Shown: one piece after another, positions 43,777 to 53,746 of the stretch
Numbering within the stretch: position 1 is the stretch's first letter
How the letters are laid out: each line of letters starts with the position of its first letter
Source of the DNA: JAIVGV01 sp036389335
Lineage (GTDB): Bacteria; Acidobacteriota; Blastocatellia; Pyrinomonadales; Pyrinomonadaceae
Length of the DNA: 64,000 nucleotides
Reading direction: 5' to 3'
Assembly (NCBI GenBank): GCA_036389335.1
Contig: DASVQC010000085.1
Span: forward strand, 1 to 64,000
Position numbers and translations under genes: made by a program
The notes under the pieces: model-generated
Seen by the model: the letters and a program-made list of their open reading frames with translations, nothing else
What the model was told of the DNA's origin: nothing
Database searches by the model: none

Positions 43777-45286
43777 CGCCCGCGCCCGCCGCCTCCGCGC
43801 CCGCGAGGGCGGGCTCGCCGGCGCGCGGCCCCGCGCGCTTTTGCGCCCGCGCCGCCTTCCGGCTCGCGATCACCTCTTCCATGTCAACGCCCGTCTGCGA
43901 CTCGTACAGCCTGCGGAAGCACACGGCGTACCCGATCAGGTAATAGACATACCAATAATACGCCACCGAGGCAAAAAAACTGGTGACCATGTAGCCGACG
44001 ATGCTGGCCTGCAGGCCGACCGCCAGGTAGTAATTGGACGTACCTTTGCGCGCCGAGAGCGTGGCCCGCTCGATGAGCCGCAGGCGCTTGAGCGGGGTCA
44101 ATAAAAATTTGACGTAGACGACGCAGGCCGTCAGCCCCATCTCGGACGCGACCTGCGTGTAGGCGTTATGGCTCACTTGTTCGTGCAGCGCCCGGTAGTG
44201 AAAGTTATTCATCCCGACGCCGAACAGCGGGTAACGCAGGGCGACGAGGATCGATCTTTGTAGCAAGTTCCGGCGCGCGCCGCGCGAGCTGTTCGGATCG
44301 AGGTCGGGGACGAAGATCGAGGCCAGCCGCATCCCGTAGTTGCCGGGGGCCAGTGCGACGAACAAGACGCCGCCGACGAGCAAGACCAGCATCACCGCGA
44401 GCCGGTTGCGCCGCCCCAGCTTCCACGCCAAGACGATCGCCACGAAGATCAGGCCCAGGAAGCCGCCGCGCGAATAGGTGACCGTAGTGGCCGCCACGAG
44501 CAGCACCGCCGCCGCCCAGTAAACAACCTTCATCAAGACGTTGCGCGCGCTCAGTCCGAGCGCGACGGCGATGGGGATGACGGTCACCAGATGCAGCGCC
44601 ATGTCGTTCGGGTTTCCGAACATGCCGCCGATGCTGCCGCCCACGCGGTAGCCTTCCACCGTGACGTTGCCGGCGCTGTAGTCCCTGACCGCGTTGAAGC
44701 TGATCACGCAGCTCACCGCGAGGGTGAGGAAGAAGAGGCCCCGCAGGCGGCGCTCGGTCCTCACCACGTTCACGATCACGATGAAGATCAGGACGGCCTT
44801 GATGAAGGTGTCGTTGAAGGTGGCCCAAGCCTCGGGCGGATTGATGGCGAAGGGGATGCTGAGGAGCGCGGTGAGGCAGAACAGGAGCACGAGGTTGACC
44901 TCGCGCGGGCGCTCGGTCAGGTTGCCTTCGAGCGCCAGTTGCGAGGGGAAGAAAATGATTAAGGTCAGGATGGCCGTCCAGGAGGCGCTGGCCATTAACC
45001 ACTCGCCGGAGGACAAATACTCGTAGGGTCTGAAGTAGAGGATGGTCGTAAACAGAAAAAGCCCCGCGTAGGTGAGCGCGTGGCCGCCTTTCGGCGGTCG
45101 CGCGCCGGCACCGACGGGGGCGTCAGCCGCGGGCGACCGTGCGTTCTGTTCGTCCGTCTCTTTTTCCGCCGCGACGCCCGGCGCGTCGTCGCGGGGGGAC
45201 GGTCTGCCGCCGCGGTACGCGTGGGTTACTGAGTCCGATGGCGGCGAGACTGGTTCATAATCCACGTGCTGCCCGTGATGAATCAT
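43766..45286 (-). CDS. O-antigen ligase/Wzy-like polymerase family membrane protein
   Basis: A 506-aa protein with a charged disordered first 70 residues, about eleven TMs and a Wzy_C domain. Landmarks are GGMFGNPNDMALHLVTVIPI, VTYSRGGFLGLIFV and, in the large periplasmic loop, GVGMNNFHYRALHEQVSHNA followed by YTQVASEMGL. These are the hallmarks of WaaL/Wzy-type enzymes that transfer polymer from lipid carrier. It works beside a flippase and a GT2. A second member of the family is at 53747, hinting at two polymers or two steps. Confidence 0.85.
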   Translation of the reverse strand: MIHHGQHVDYEPVSPPSDSVTHAYRGGRPSPRDDAPGVAAEKETDEQNARSPAADAPVGAGARPPKGGHALTYAGLFLFTTILYFRPYEYLSSGEWLMASASWTAILTLIIFFPSQLALEGNLTERPREVNLVLLFCLTALLSIPFAINPPEAWATFNDTFIKAVLIFIVIVNVVRTERRLRGLFFLTLAVSCVISFNAVRDYSAGNVTVEGYRVGGSIGGMFGNPNDMALHLVTVIPIAVALGLSARNVLMKVVYWAAAVLLVAATTVTYSRGGFLGLIFVAIVLAWKLGRRNRLAVMLVLLVGGVLFVALAPGNYGMRLASIFVPDLDPNSSRGARRNLLQRSILVALRYPLFGVGMNNFHYRALHEQVSHNAYTQVASEMGLTACVVYVKFLLTPLKRLRLIERATLSARKGTSNYYLAVGLQASIVGYMVTSFFASVAYYWYVYYLIGYAVCFRRLYESQTGVDMEEVIASRKAARAQKRAGPRAGEPALAGAEAAGAGDGY

Positions 45287-45447
45287 TTACGACACTCGGT
45301 TACCACGATTAAACCCACGCCGGTAGATTCACCCGCGCCGCGCGGCACGCCCACGGGCGCGAGGCGGGGACCGGGTTGACACCCGATCACCGCCGGCCCG
45401 CCAGACTTCAGTTTATAACACGACGGAACCGGATCGACTGCACGCCC

Positions 45448-46650
45448 TCACACCGTCGCCATGCTCTTATCTTCGTTCATGACGCAGAGCGCGCGCACGC
45501 GCTCGCGCAGCGAGAGCTCGAAGTGGCGCGCCTCCTCGATCTCGGAGAAGGCGAGGGCGCGCAGTTCCTGCTCGATGCGGCGGCGGTAGTCGGAGACGAG
45601 CGAGTCGGAGACGCCGAGCCGCGCGGCGGCTTCGAGCTGCGTCACGTGATCGGGGCACAGGTAGCAGTGCCAGAGCACGCCGAGGATGCGGTCGTACTGC
45701 TTGGCCTTCCCGCGCACGGAGTCGCGCAGGCCCTGCAAGAATATGTCCACGTAGCCGGCGGCGGCCTGCTCCGACTCGCGGCGCAGCAGCCCCTGCTCCG
45801 GGTTCTCCCTCGTGTCGGCGGGCTCGAAGACGCGCCCCTCGTCCGAGTCGTCGCCGCCGAGGGGCACGAGGTAGATGTCCATCACGGGCAGGCGCGACAT
45901 GACGAGGCTGCGCAGGCTACGCACGTCGATGGGCGCGTCGCAGGCTTCGAGCACGGAGACGATCAGGTCTTCGAGGTCGGAGTTGCTGATGATGATCTGC
46001 GCGTCGCCGGTGCAGCCGACCATGCGCGTGTCGCGCTGGCGCACGGGGATCATGTGCGCGCGCTGCTCCAGCTCCTGCGCGCCCCGGCGCGGCTTGCCGT
46101 CGGCCCACTCGGAGAGGCCGTAGACGCGGTCGGCGAGGCGGCGGTGCTGCTCGTCCTCGCCCTCGGCGGGGGCGCTCGCGTCGAAGCGGCGGAAGTTGGC
46201 GCTCGACTGGATGATGGTCGAGATGCGGCGCGCGAGCCGGTAACTTTCGGGGTGGCGCTTGCGGAGTTCAGCCGTCAGCAGGTTGGTCAGCTCGATCTGC
46301 CCGATCTCGCACTCGATCTCGGCGTCGGACATCCCGGTTTCGAGGTAGTGCTGGAAGCGGCCCTTCGAGAGGAGCGTGACGAACAACTCCTGCGTCAGAT
46401 CGACGTAGGCGTTGCCGCGCTCGCCGCCCTCGACGAGCAGCCCCGCGCTCTGCGAGGCGCGCACGAGCGGGTGGTTGCAGACGAGGCGGTGCAATTCCGA
46501 CCAGAGGTGCGTCACGTCGGAACGGCGCAACGACTCGACCCAGCGCGCGAGGCTGGCGCGCGCGCCGGAGCGCGTCTGCGCGCGTGAGCCTTCGGGCGCG
46601 CCCGTCTTGGCGCTCGATTGCTGGTTATGATTGGCGGAGGTTGCAGCCAT
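45448..46650 (-). CDS. Sigma-factor-like regulatory protein
   Basis: A 400-aa soluble protein. Residues of about 60-140 hold VDLTQELFVTLLSKGRFQHY, a pattern reminiscent of sigma region 2. The C-terminal part (LEAAARLGVSDSLVSDYRRR) is a sigma region 4-like helix-turn-helix. The long middle portion, with many acidic residues, is not recognised. No partner was proved, but the zinc-finger protein encoded divergently at 47524 is of the type that binds sigma factors. The start at 46650 (MAATSANHN) was chosen over an upstream GTG-like start that adds a Gly/Ser-rich tail. It might regulate the assembly genes on either side; that is inference. Confidence 0.55.
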   Translation of the reverse strand: MAATSANHNQQSSAKTGAPEGSRAQTRSGARASLARWVESLRRSDVTHLWSELHRLVCNHPLVRASQSAGLLVEGGERGNAYVDLTQELFVTLLSKGRFQHYLETGMSDAEIECEIGQIELTNLLTAELRKRHPESYRLARRISTIIQSSANFRRFDASAPAEGEDEQHRRLADRVYGLSEWADGKPRRGAQELEQRAHMIPVRQRDTRMVGCTGDAQIIISNSDLEDLIVSVLEACDAPIDVRSLRSLVMSRLPVMDIYLVPLGGDDSDEGRVFEPADTRENPEQGLLRRESEQAAAGYVDIFLQGLRDSVRGKAKQYDRILGVLWHCYLCPDHVTQLEAAARLGVSDSLVSDYRRRIEQELRALAFSEIEEARHFELSLRERVRALCVMNEDKSMATV

Positions 46651-47523
46651 TAGTCTATCGCCTTGCTCGCCCGAACCGCCGGGCCGGGGCCCTGAAGCGG
46701 AGCGGCGCACCACTCTTCCCTACCGGCAACGTCTTAAGGATTGAGAGATCGGATGTTGCTCCTGATTACCGCGCGCCTCGCCGTGGCGCGCCCCAAGCGG
46801 TGGTGCGGCGTGTGCCGGAAGCCTTCTGCGCCCTTAAGTGACGGGCCGTGCCCACTGGCTTGTCAATGAGTCCCGAGGAGGTGTCGCTCTTGACTGTGTA
46901 CTCTGGGAGAGTTGCCGCACATTATCCATTAGGTTCGGCGTCTAACGCAATCGCCGTCCTGCCCGCGGCGGACGCCGGGCGAAGTTCGTGCGCTGCCGTC
47001 GCCGTCCATGTAAGGTGAAGGTGAAGGTCCGGCGCGCGTGTGTGAGTTGGAAGTCGTGCCGCCGTTCCGGGTTAGAGATTTAGGAACTTGTCGGGCGACC
47101 CGCGGCTCTGTTTGGGGGTTGTTAAGTATCAACCGGTAGTCCGTGCCGGCGAAGACCGCAGAAGGGACGGCGCGGTCAACCAGATGGGGCGGGGGGCTTT
47201 CGGGGCTCCCCCGACAACAAGGATATTAGCAACTAGCCGGACTTTGAGCAACATCTTTTTACAGCGGCGGCAAAATACTGAAAAAGTAGGAGAAAATAGT
47301 TTTCGGGCGGGTCGGAAGTTGTGGAAAGGCGTGAGCATTCGCGCTTTCTTTCTGATGGTTCATCGAAGCGCGTCAGTCATCAGAGGTCAAACGAACCCTC
47401 GCCTCACCTCGGTGTGCTTGCCCCTGCCCGTGCTGTGCCTTTTTTGCGTGCGCTGCGCTTCGGCGGGACGAGCCTTGCGGGGCCCGCGGCTCGCGCAAAA
47501 TCGGGATTTTCAGGGAGAAGAAC
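46651..47523. other. Gap between the sigma-like and zinc-finger genes; no gene seen
   Basis: About 870 bases with no convincing gene. A possible leftward promoter for the sigma-like gene is GATAAT (46926-46921 on the minus strand) with a weak TTGCGT 18 bases upstream. The segment 47220-47310 is AT-richer and may hold the rightward promoter. A short direct repeat (GGTGAAGGTGAAGG) is present near 47017. No hairpin or riboswitch was recognised. Confidence 0.4.
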
Positions 47524-47844
47524 ATGCGTTCTTGCCGCACAGTTACATTCTGCAAGCTTCGTGCGTGCCCCTCGTCCGGGGCGCTGCTGCGTTACCACGA
47601 AGCGACGCTCCCGCGGGAGGACGGGCGGCTCGTGCGTGAACACGTCGCGTCGTGCGACTTCTGCGGCGCAGAATTGCAACTGCTCTCGAAGTTCCCGCCG
47701 AAGGGCGTGCCCGTCGTCCAGCCCGCGCCCATCCCTTGGAACCTCTACCGGCTCGCCAGAGACCTGCGGACTTTCTCGACCAGCGGCACGCGCATATTGT
47801 TGAAGATAACGCCGAGGAGCGATCTGACTTTAGCCGAACCCTGA
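47524..47844 (+). CDS. Small zinc-finger, anti-sigma-like protein
   Basis: A 106-aa protein with a HX3CX2C zinc-binding motif in REHVASCDFCGAELQLL (His-Cys-Cys), preceded by LLRYHEATLPREDGRLV. This is the putative zinc-finger (zf-HC2) pattern of zinc-containing anti-sigma factors, which hold sigma factors inactive. Here it is short and lacks a TM helix, unlike ECF anti-sigmas with a membrane anchor. GGGAGAAG precedes the ATG. The gene is divergent from the sigma-like gene at 45448, so a regulatory pair is plausible, but direct binding is inferred. Confidence 0.6.
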   Translation: MRSCRTVTFCKLRACPSSGALLRYHEATLPREDGRLVREHVASCDFCGAELQLLSKFPPKGVPVVQPAPIPWNLYRLARDLRTFSTSGTRILLKITPRSDLTLAEP

Positions 47845-48340
47845 GACCCCGCGCAGAAGACCCGCACAGCGACCACTTGAGATAAGCGAGCAGCGACTTT
47901 CGGGACGAAGAGTAGGCGAGTCCTCGCCGGGCCTCGTCGCCGCGGATACCGAGGCCCAAACTCCTACCTGAGCCGGCACTGCCCCGGCGGCGCGAATCCG
48001 CTCCCGCCGTAAGGATACCGGCGACGCCCACCTGCCAGAGGCGCGGGGTGCGGCCCGGGCGGCGCGGGCATAAGTTCTTCCCCGGCGGTGCCGAACTCAA
48101 GCCGCGGGTCTCGGGCTTGCCCGGCGTTTGCGAATTGTGGACAATGCCGATTCCGAACCCGGGCCGGGGCGCTCGGTTGACTGGCGAGACCGCCCGGGCG
48201 GCGCGTCTCCGCGATCAGGCTTAGCCCTTACACATCTTACCCATCAAATGATCAGCTAGGTTCAGCGAACAATTTCGGCGGCGCGTGTGTCCGGTCGCGG
48301 CCCGGCTGTCGGGCCCGAAAATTATTCGCCGGGAGAACAA
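47845..48340. other. Gap between the zinc-finger and MBOAT genes; no gene seen
   Basis: About 495 bases of GC-rich sequence with no supported gene. Sequence just before the MBOAT gene (48215-48270) is AT-richer and may carry its promoter, but no well-spaced boxes were found. Confidence 0.4.
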
Positions 48341-49750
48341 ATGCTTTTCGACTCGCCCGTCTATTTTCTTTTTCTAATACTTGTAACGCTCCTGTACTGG
48401 CGTTTGCGGCGGCGCGGGCAGAACCTTTTTTTGCTGGGGGCGAGCTACTTCTTTTACGGCTGGTGGGACTGGCGCTTTGCGCTGTTGATGGCGGGCTCGA
48501 CCGCCGCCGATTACGTCATCGGTCGGCGGATCGGGGCCTCGAAAACCGACCGTCAGCGTCGCCTCCTGTTCATTTCCTCCCTGATCATTAACTTTTCGGT
48601 GCTGGCATTTTTCAAGTACTTCAATTTCTTCATCGACTCGGTCACCCACTCGCTCGCCTTCTTCGGGATCGCGCACCCGAACATGACGCTCTTGCAGATC
48701 CTCCTACCCCCCGGCATCTCTTTCTACACGTTTCAGGAAGTCGCCTACATCGTCGACGTTTACAAGCGGAGGCTGGAGCCGGCGGACTCGCTCGTCGATT
48801 ACGCCTTATTCATCAGCCTGTTCCCGCATCTCATCGCCGGGCCGATCCAGCGTCCTTCGCACTTGTTGCCGCAGGTACAGAACCCGCGCACCTGGCAATC
48901 GGAAAAAGTGTTTGACGGGATGCTGCTCATCTTGGAGGGGCTGTTCCGTAAATGTGTGATCGCCGATAACTGTGCGCTCATCGCGAATGCGGCGTTCGGG
49001 GGGCAGTTAGGCAGGCCCAGCGTGCCGGTCCTGCTGCTGGGCACGTACGCCTTCGCCTGGCAAATTTACGGCGACTTCAGCGCCTACAGCTCCATCGCCC
49101 GCGGCAGCGCCCAACTGCTAGGCTTTCATTTCATGATCAATTTCCGCCAGCCTTATCTGGCGCACAGCCTACAGGAGTTCTGGCGGCGCTGGCACATAAG
49201 TCTAAGCACGTGGCTGCGCGACTACCTCTACATCCCGCTCGGGGGGAGCCGCTACGGCGAGTGGCGGACGTACCGCAACCTCATGATGACCATGCTGATC
49301 GGAGGACTGTGGCACGGCGCGAACTGGACTTTTGTGATCTGGGGCGGCATCCACGGGGGCGGACTCGCCCTAGAACGCTTCTTCAGCGCGGAGGGCGAGC
49401 GGGCCAAGTATTCCGCGGCGCGCATCTGGTTTCGCCGCGTAGTTATTTTCCATTTAGTTTGTTTGGCGTGGGTCTTTTTCAGAGCCGACTCGGTGGCCGG
49501 GGCGTGGCAGTTCCTCGGCGGGCTGGGCGCGTGGCAGTGGCGGGCCGAGTACGGCACCGCCTTCCTCTTTCTGGCGGTGTTCATCATCCCCCTGTTTCTA
49601 ATCGACCTTCAGCTTGATTCATCCGGCGACGAATATTTCATGCAATCGAGCGCGTTAGAGGTGAGGATCGCGGTCGGCGTTGCCGCGCTGGCGGGGGTTA
49701 CTTTATTCGGGGCGAACGAAGCAAATGCCTTTATTTATTTCCAGTTCTAA
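48341..49750 (+). CDS. MBOAT O-acyltransferase, AlgI-like
   Basis: A 469-aa membrane protein with about ten TMs. It has the MBOAT landmarks FWRRWHISLSTWLRDYLYIP, IPLGGSRYG, and LWHGANWTFVIWGGIHGG with the conserved catalytic His. AlgI-type MBOATs move acetyl groups across the inner membrane to acetylate a polymer, usually with a periplasmic partner. The next gene encodes an SGNH-like protein that fits this role. The ATG at 48341 was chosen because GGGAG lies five bases upstream; a GTG at 48287 is the longer alternative. The plus-strand orientation sets it apart from the surrounding genes. Confidence 0.9.
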   Translation: MLFDSPVYFLFLILVTLLYWRLRRRGQNLFLLGASYFFYGWWDWRFALLMAGSTAADYVIGRRIGASKTDRQRRLLFISSLIINFSVLAFFKYFNFFIDSVTHSLAFFGIAHPNMTLLQILLPPGISFYTFQEVAYIVDVYKRRLEPADSLVDYALFISLFPHLIAGPIQRPSHLLPQVQNPRTWQSEKVFDGMLLILEGLFRKCVIADNCALIANAAFGGQLGRPSVPVLLLGTYAFAWQIYGDFSAYSSIARGSAQLLGFHFMINFRQPYLAHSLQEFWRRWHISLSTWLRDYLYIPLGGSRYGEWRTYRNLMMTMLIGGLWHGANWTFVIWGGIHGGGLALERFFSAEGERAKYSAARIWFRRVVIFHLVCLAWVFFRADSVAGAWQFLGGLGAWQWRAEYGTAFLFLAVFIIPLFLIDLQLDSSGDEYFMQSSALEVRIAVGVAALAGVTLFGANEANAFIYFQF

Positions 49751-50690
49751 ATCCACGGAGCAGGGCGTGCGGCGGGCGATTGTTTCCCTGCTGTGCTGTC
49801 TCTTAGTATTCTGCGTTCTTTTAGAGCTGGTGACCGCCGTGGGGATTCGCAGGGTGAGCCGGATACAGCGGCGGATTTGGCAAGACTACACCGGGGCCCT
49901 CGCCCTCAAGCCGGAAGCGGGCGGCGAACAAAAATCAATTCTCGTCGCCGGCAACTCTTTACTGCTGTTGGGCGTTGATTTCCCGACGCTCCAAGCCGGC
50001 CTCGCGCCGCGGTACAAATCAGCACGCTTCGCCGTGGAGCAGACGCAATATTTAGACTGGCAGTTCGGGCTCCGTCGCCTGTTTCGGGAAGGCTCTCGAC
50101 CCGACGTGGTGGTGCTGTGTCTGCCCGTCAACCATCTGATCGCGTCCGGCACCCGGGGCGAATACTTCGCCCACTACATGATGGACGGGCGCGACATACT
50201 GGACGTGGCTAAAGAAGCGAAGCTGGATAACACCACGGCGAGCAACTATTTCTTTGCTAACCGGAGCGCCTGGTTGGGCAGTCGGATGGAGGTCCGGAAG
50301 TGGCTGCTCGGCACGATGATGCCCAGCGTGCAAGCCCTGACCTACATGTTCCAGAGGCCCGCGCCCCCGCCGCCCCCCGGCGACGAGGTGCGCAGGCAAA
50401 TGGTAGTTCGTCTGGGCGAGCTTAAACGGATCTGCGAAAGTAACGGCGCCCGTCTAATAATCGTCATCCCGCCCACGCTGGACAAAAGTGATCGTTCCTC
50501 GGCGGTGCGGCAGGCCGGCGTCGAGACCGGCGTCCCCGTACTGCTCCCTTACCAGCCGGGCGAACTGCAGGCCAGTTTTTTTGACCACGACCTGTTCCAC
50601 TTGAACCCCGAAGGCGCGAAGGTTTTCGCCGCGCGCTTGGCGGCGGATCTGCTGACCACGCTCTCGCCCGCTTCAACCCCCCCGGCGTAG
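49725..50690 (+). CDS. SGNH-like periplasmic protein, O-acetylation partner
   Basis: A 321-aa protein with one N-terminal TM (AIVSLLCCLLVFCVLLELVT) and a periplasmic SGNH-like domain. Block I reads ILVAGNSLLLLGVDF (GNS in place of GDS) and block V reads FDHDLFHLNPEGAKVF, with the conserved DxxH. AlgJ/AlgX-like proteins of this fold hand acetyl groups to the polymer. The ATG at 49725 overlaps the end of the MBOAT gene by 26 bases, suggesting coupling; a TTG at 49680 is less likely. The nucleophile Ser is present in the GNS motif; the Asn in place of Asp is typical of some relatives. Confidence 0.72.
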   Translation: MPLFISSSKSTEQGVRRAIVSLLCCLLVFCVLLELVTAVGIRRVSRIQRRIWQDYTGALALKPEAGGEQKSILVAGNSLLLLGVDFPTLQAGLAPRYKSARFAVEQTQYLDWQFGLRRLFREGSRPDVVVLCLPVNHLIASGTRGEYFAHYMMDGRDILDVAKEAKLDNTTASNYFFANRSAWLGSRMEVRKWLLGTMMPSVQALTYMFQRPAPPPPPGDEVRRQMVVRLGELKRICESNGARLIIVIPPTLDKSDRSSAVRQAGVETGVPVLLPYQPGELQASFFDHDLFHLNPEGAKVFAARLAADLLTTLSPASTPPA

Positions 50691-50703
50691 GAGTCATCGC
50701 CGG

Positions 50704-50730
50704 GCCCCGAACCGCCCACGGAATCGGGGC
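50704..50730. terminator. Possible bidirectional hairpin between convergent genes
   Basis: A 7-bp stem GCCCCGA / TCGGGGC with a 13-base loop lies between the converging SGNH-like and acyl-CoA synthetase genes. On the plus strand a short T-rich stretch (ATTCTTT) follows about 13 bases later. It may serve both genes, but the stem is short and the loop is large. Confidence 0.33.
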
Positions 50731-50749
50731 GGAATCGGCAGTCATTCTT

Positions 50750-52603
50750 TCACCCCTTCGCCGCCGCGTCGTCGTACAGCTCCTCGATCCGCGCTCCGAA
50801 CTTCTCGTCGACGACCCGCCGCTTGATCTTGAGCGTCGGCGTCATCTCCCCGCCGTCAATCGAAAACTCTTCCGCGAGGAGCGCGACGCGGCGCACGCGC
50901 TCGTAGTCGTGCAGCGTCGAGGTGAGCTGCGCGACCTCGCGCTGGACGAGGCGCACCGTCGCCGGATCGCGCGCCAGCGCCGCGCGATCGGTTCGCCCCG
51001 GCTGGCGCGCGCCGTTCGCCCCCGCGCCTTCGGCGAGGGCCGATTGCAGCGCCTCCCAGTCGGGCACGACGAGCGCGGCGGGCTGTTTGCGGCCCGCGCC
51101 GACGACGACCACTTGGTTGACGAGGCTGCTCTGCTTGATGAGGCTCTCGATTTGCTGCGGCGCGACGTACTTGCCGTTCGAGAGCTTGAACAGCTCCTTC
51201 ATCCGGTCGGTGATGAAGAAGTGGCCGTGCTCGTCCTCGAACCCGACGTCGCCCGTCTTGAACCAGCCGTCCTCGGTGAAGACGGCGCGCGTCTCCTCCG
51301 GCTTGTTGAAGTAGCCGGGCATCACGTTCGGCCCGCGCACGAGTATTTCATCGTCGGTGCCGATCCGCATCTCGACGCCGGGGAACGGCAGGCCGACCGA
51401 GCCGACCTTGTTGTCTTCCGGGCGGTTGGCCGAAGTGATGCAGGTCTCCGTCATGCCGTAGCCTTGCAGGATGGGGATGCCCGCGGCGAAGAACGAATGG
51501 GAGAGCGCGGGCGAGAGCGGCGCGCCGCCCGAGACGAAGAAGCGGAGGCGGCCCCCGACGCCCTCGCGCCACTTCGAGAAGACGAGGCGGCTCGCCACGT
51601 CCTGCTGCAGGTCGAGCAGCGGCGGGACGCGCTCCCTCCGGTCGAGAGTCTGCGCGTGACGGCGGCCCACTTCGAGCGCCCACTCGAAGAGCCTGCGCCG
51701 CCACCCCCGCTCGGTCGTCCCCTTCTTGACGATGCGGTGGTAGACCTTCTCGAACATGCGCGGCACGGCGGTCATCACCGTCGGGCGCACGTCCTTCAAA
51801 TACTCGGCGAGCTGTTCGACCGAGGGCGCGTAGTGGACGGCGACGCCGTTCCAGCAGAAGACGTAGAAGACGGCGCGCTCGAAGATGTGCGAGAGCGGCA
51901 GGACCGAGAGCGACACGTCCGTGGTGCGGATGGGGAGCGCGCTCGTGATGGCGTAGACGTTCGAGACGAAGTTGCGGTGCGTGAGCATCACGCCCTTCGG
52001 CTCGCCCGTCGTCCCCGACGTGTAGATGATCGTCGCGAGGTCTTCCGGCTGGAGCGCGTCGGCCAGCTCGTCGAAGGCGGCGGGCTCGCGCGAGTCCTCC
52101 GCCGCGCCCGCGCGCTCCACCTCTTCGAGCGTCGTCGCGCCCTCGGCCTCCGAGGCGGAGTCGGCGTCGAAGAAGACGATCCTTTCGACGCCCGACGCCT
52201 CGACGCCGGCGCGCGCGTGGCGGAAGGTGCGGCGGTTCGAGACGAGGAGGACGCGCGCCTGCGAGTCGGAGAGGATGTAGCGCACCTGCTCGACGGCCTG
52301 CGTCGTGTAGACGGGGACGTTGACCGCGCCGAGGCTGAGGATGGCGAGGTCTGCGAGCGACCACTCGGGCCGGTTCTCCGAGAGCAGCGCCACGCGGTCG
52401 CCGCGGCGCACGCCGAGCGAGCGCAGGCCGAGCGCGACGGCGCGCACGCGCCTGACGAACTCCGCCCCGGAGACGCGCCGCCACTCGCCGCCGCTCTTGT
52501 AGTTGAGGGCGTCGGGCTTCGCGTGGCGCGCGAGCGCCGACAGGCACAGCCGCGGCAGCGTCGCCGGCGCGCCGTGCGCGTTGTTGGCGGTCTCCTCACT
52601 CAT
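50750..52603 (-). CDS. Long-chain acyl-CoA synthetase (AMP-forming)
   Basis: A 617-aa enzyme of the ANL superfamily. The P-loop-like signature is TIIYTSGTTGEPKGVMLTHR, and the adenylate-binding regions include ILQGYGMTETC and the hinge NGWFKTGDVG-type EDGWFKTGDVGFEDEHGHFF (shortened here). This matches FAA1-like synthetases. It could supply acyl groups to the GNAT/MBOAT enzymes, or be unrelated housekeeping; some exosortase loci do contain a related ligase. Its upstream gap contains the heptamer palindrome at 52604. Confidence 0.88.
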   Translation of the reverse strand: MSEETANNAHGAPATLPRLCLSALARHAKPDALNYKSGGEWRRVSGAEFVRRVRAVALGLRSLGVRRGDRVALLSENRPEWSLADLAILSLGAVNVPVYTTQAVEQVRYILSDSQARVLLVSNRRTFRHARAGVEASGVERIVFFDADSASEAEGATTLEEVERAGAAEDSREPAAFDELADALQPEDLATIIYTSGTTGEPKGVMLTHRNFVSNVYAITSALPIRTTDVSLSVLPLSHIFERAVFYVFCWNGVAVHYAPSVEQLAEYLKDVRPTVMTAVPRMFEKVYHRIVKKGTTERGWRRRLFEWALEVGRRHAQTLDRRERVPPLLDLQQDVASRLVFSKWREGVGGRLRFFVSGGAPLSPALSHSFFAAGIPILQGYGMTETCITSANRPEDNKVGSVGLPFPGVEMRIGTDDEILVRGPNVMPGYFNKPEETRAVFTEDGWFKTGDVGFEDEHGHFFITDRMKELFKLSNGKYVAPQQIESLIKQSSLVNQVVVVGAGRKQPAALVVPDWEALQSALAEGAGANGARQPGRTDRAALARDPATVRLVQREVAQLTSTLHDYERVRRVALLAEEFSIDGGEMTPTLKIKRRVVDEKFGARIEELYDDAAAKG

Positions 52604-52678
52604 CTTTTAAGACCGTGAGCCGTAAGCCGTAAACCGTGACAAGGAAGAACCGGGTTTTCTCCTGTCACGGTTTACGGT

Positions 52679-52692
<14 letters not shown>
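52604..52692. repeat. Intergenic heptamer palindrome overlapping the end of the UXS gene
   Basis: Left arm near 52613-52640 reads CCGTGAG CCGTAAG CCGTAAA CCGTGAC. Right arm near 52663-52692 is the complement of CCGTGAA CCGTGAA CCGTAAA CCGTGAC. The inner 15 bases of the arms pair perfectly. The right arm runs into the gene at 52679 and supplies its last codons (Arg-Glu-Pro) and the TGA stop. Confidence 0.75.
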
Positions 52693-53635
<943 letters not shown>

Positions 53636-53746
53636 CTCGCTCGCGTGATCCTTCTCCGATCAGACTGCCGCACGCCGGATGGTAACACGACCGCGCCGCG
53701 CGGCGCGCGACCGCCCGGCGCGGCGCGCGCCTTCAGGGCCGGGCCG

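Noticed and set aside
47543..48100. 185-codon frame on the minus strand over the zinc-finger gene and gap
   Set aside because: Arg/Ser/Ala-rich shadow of GC-rich DNA with no ribosome site; the plus-strand frame has a HX3CX2C motif and a good Shine-Dalgarno sequence.
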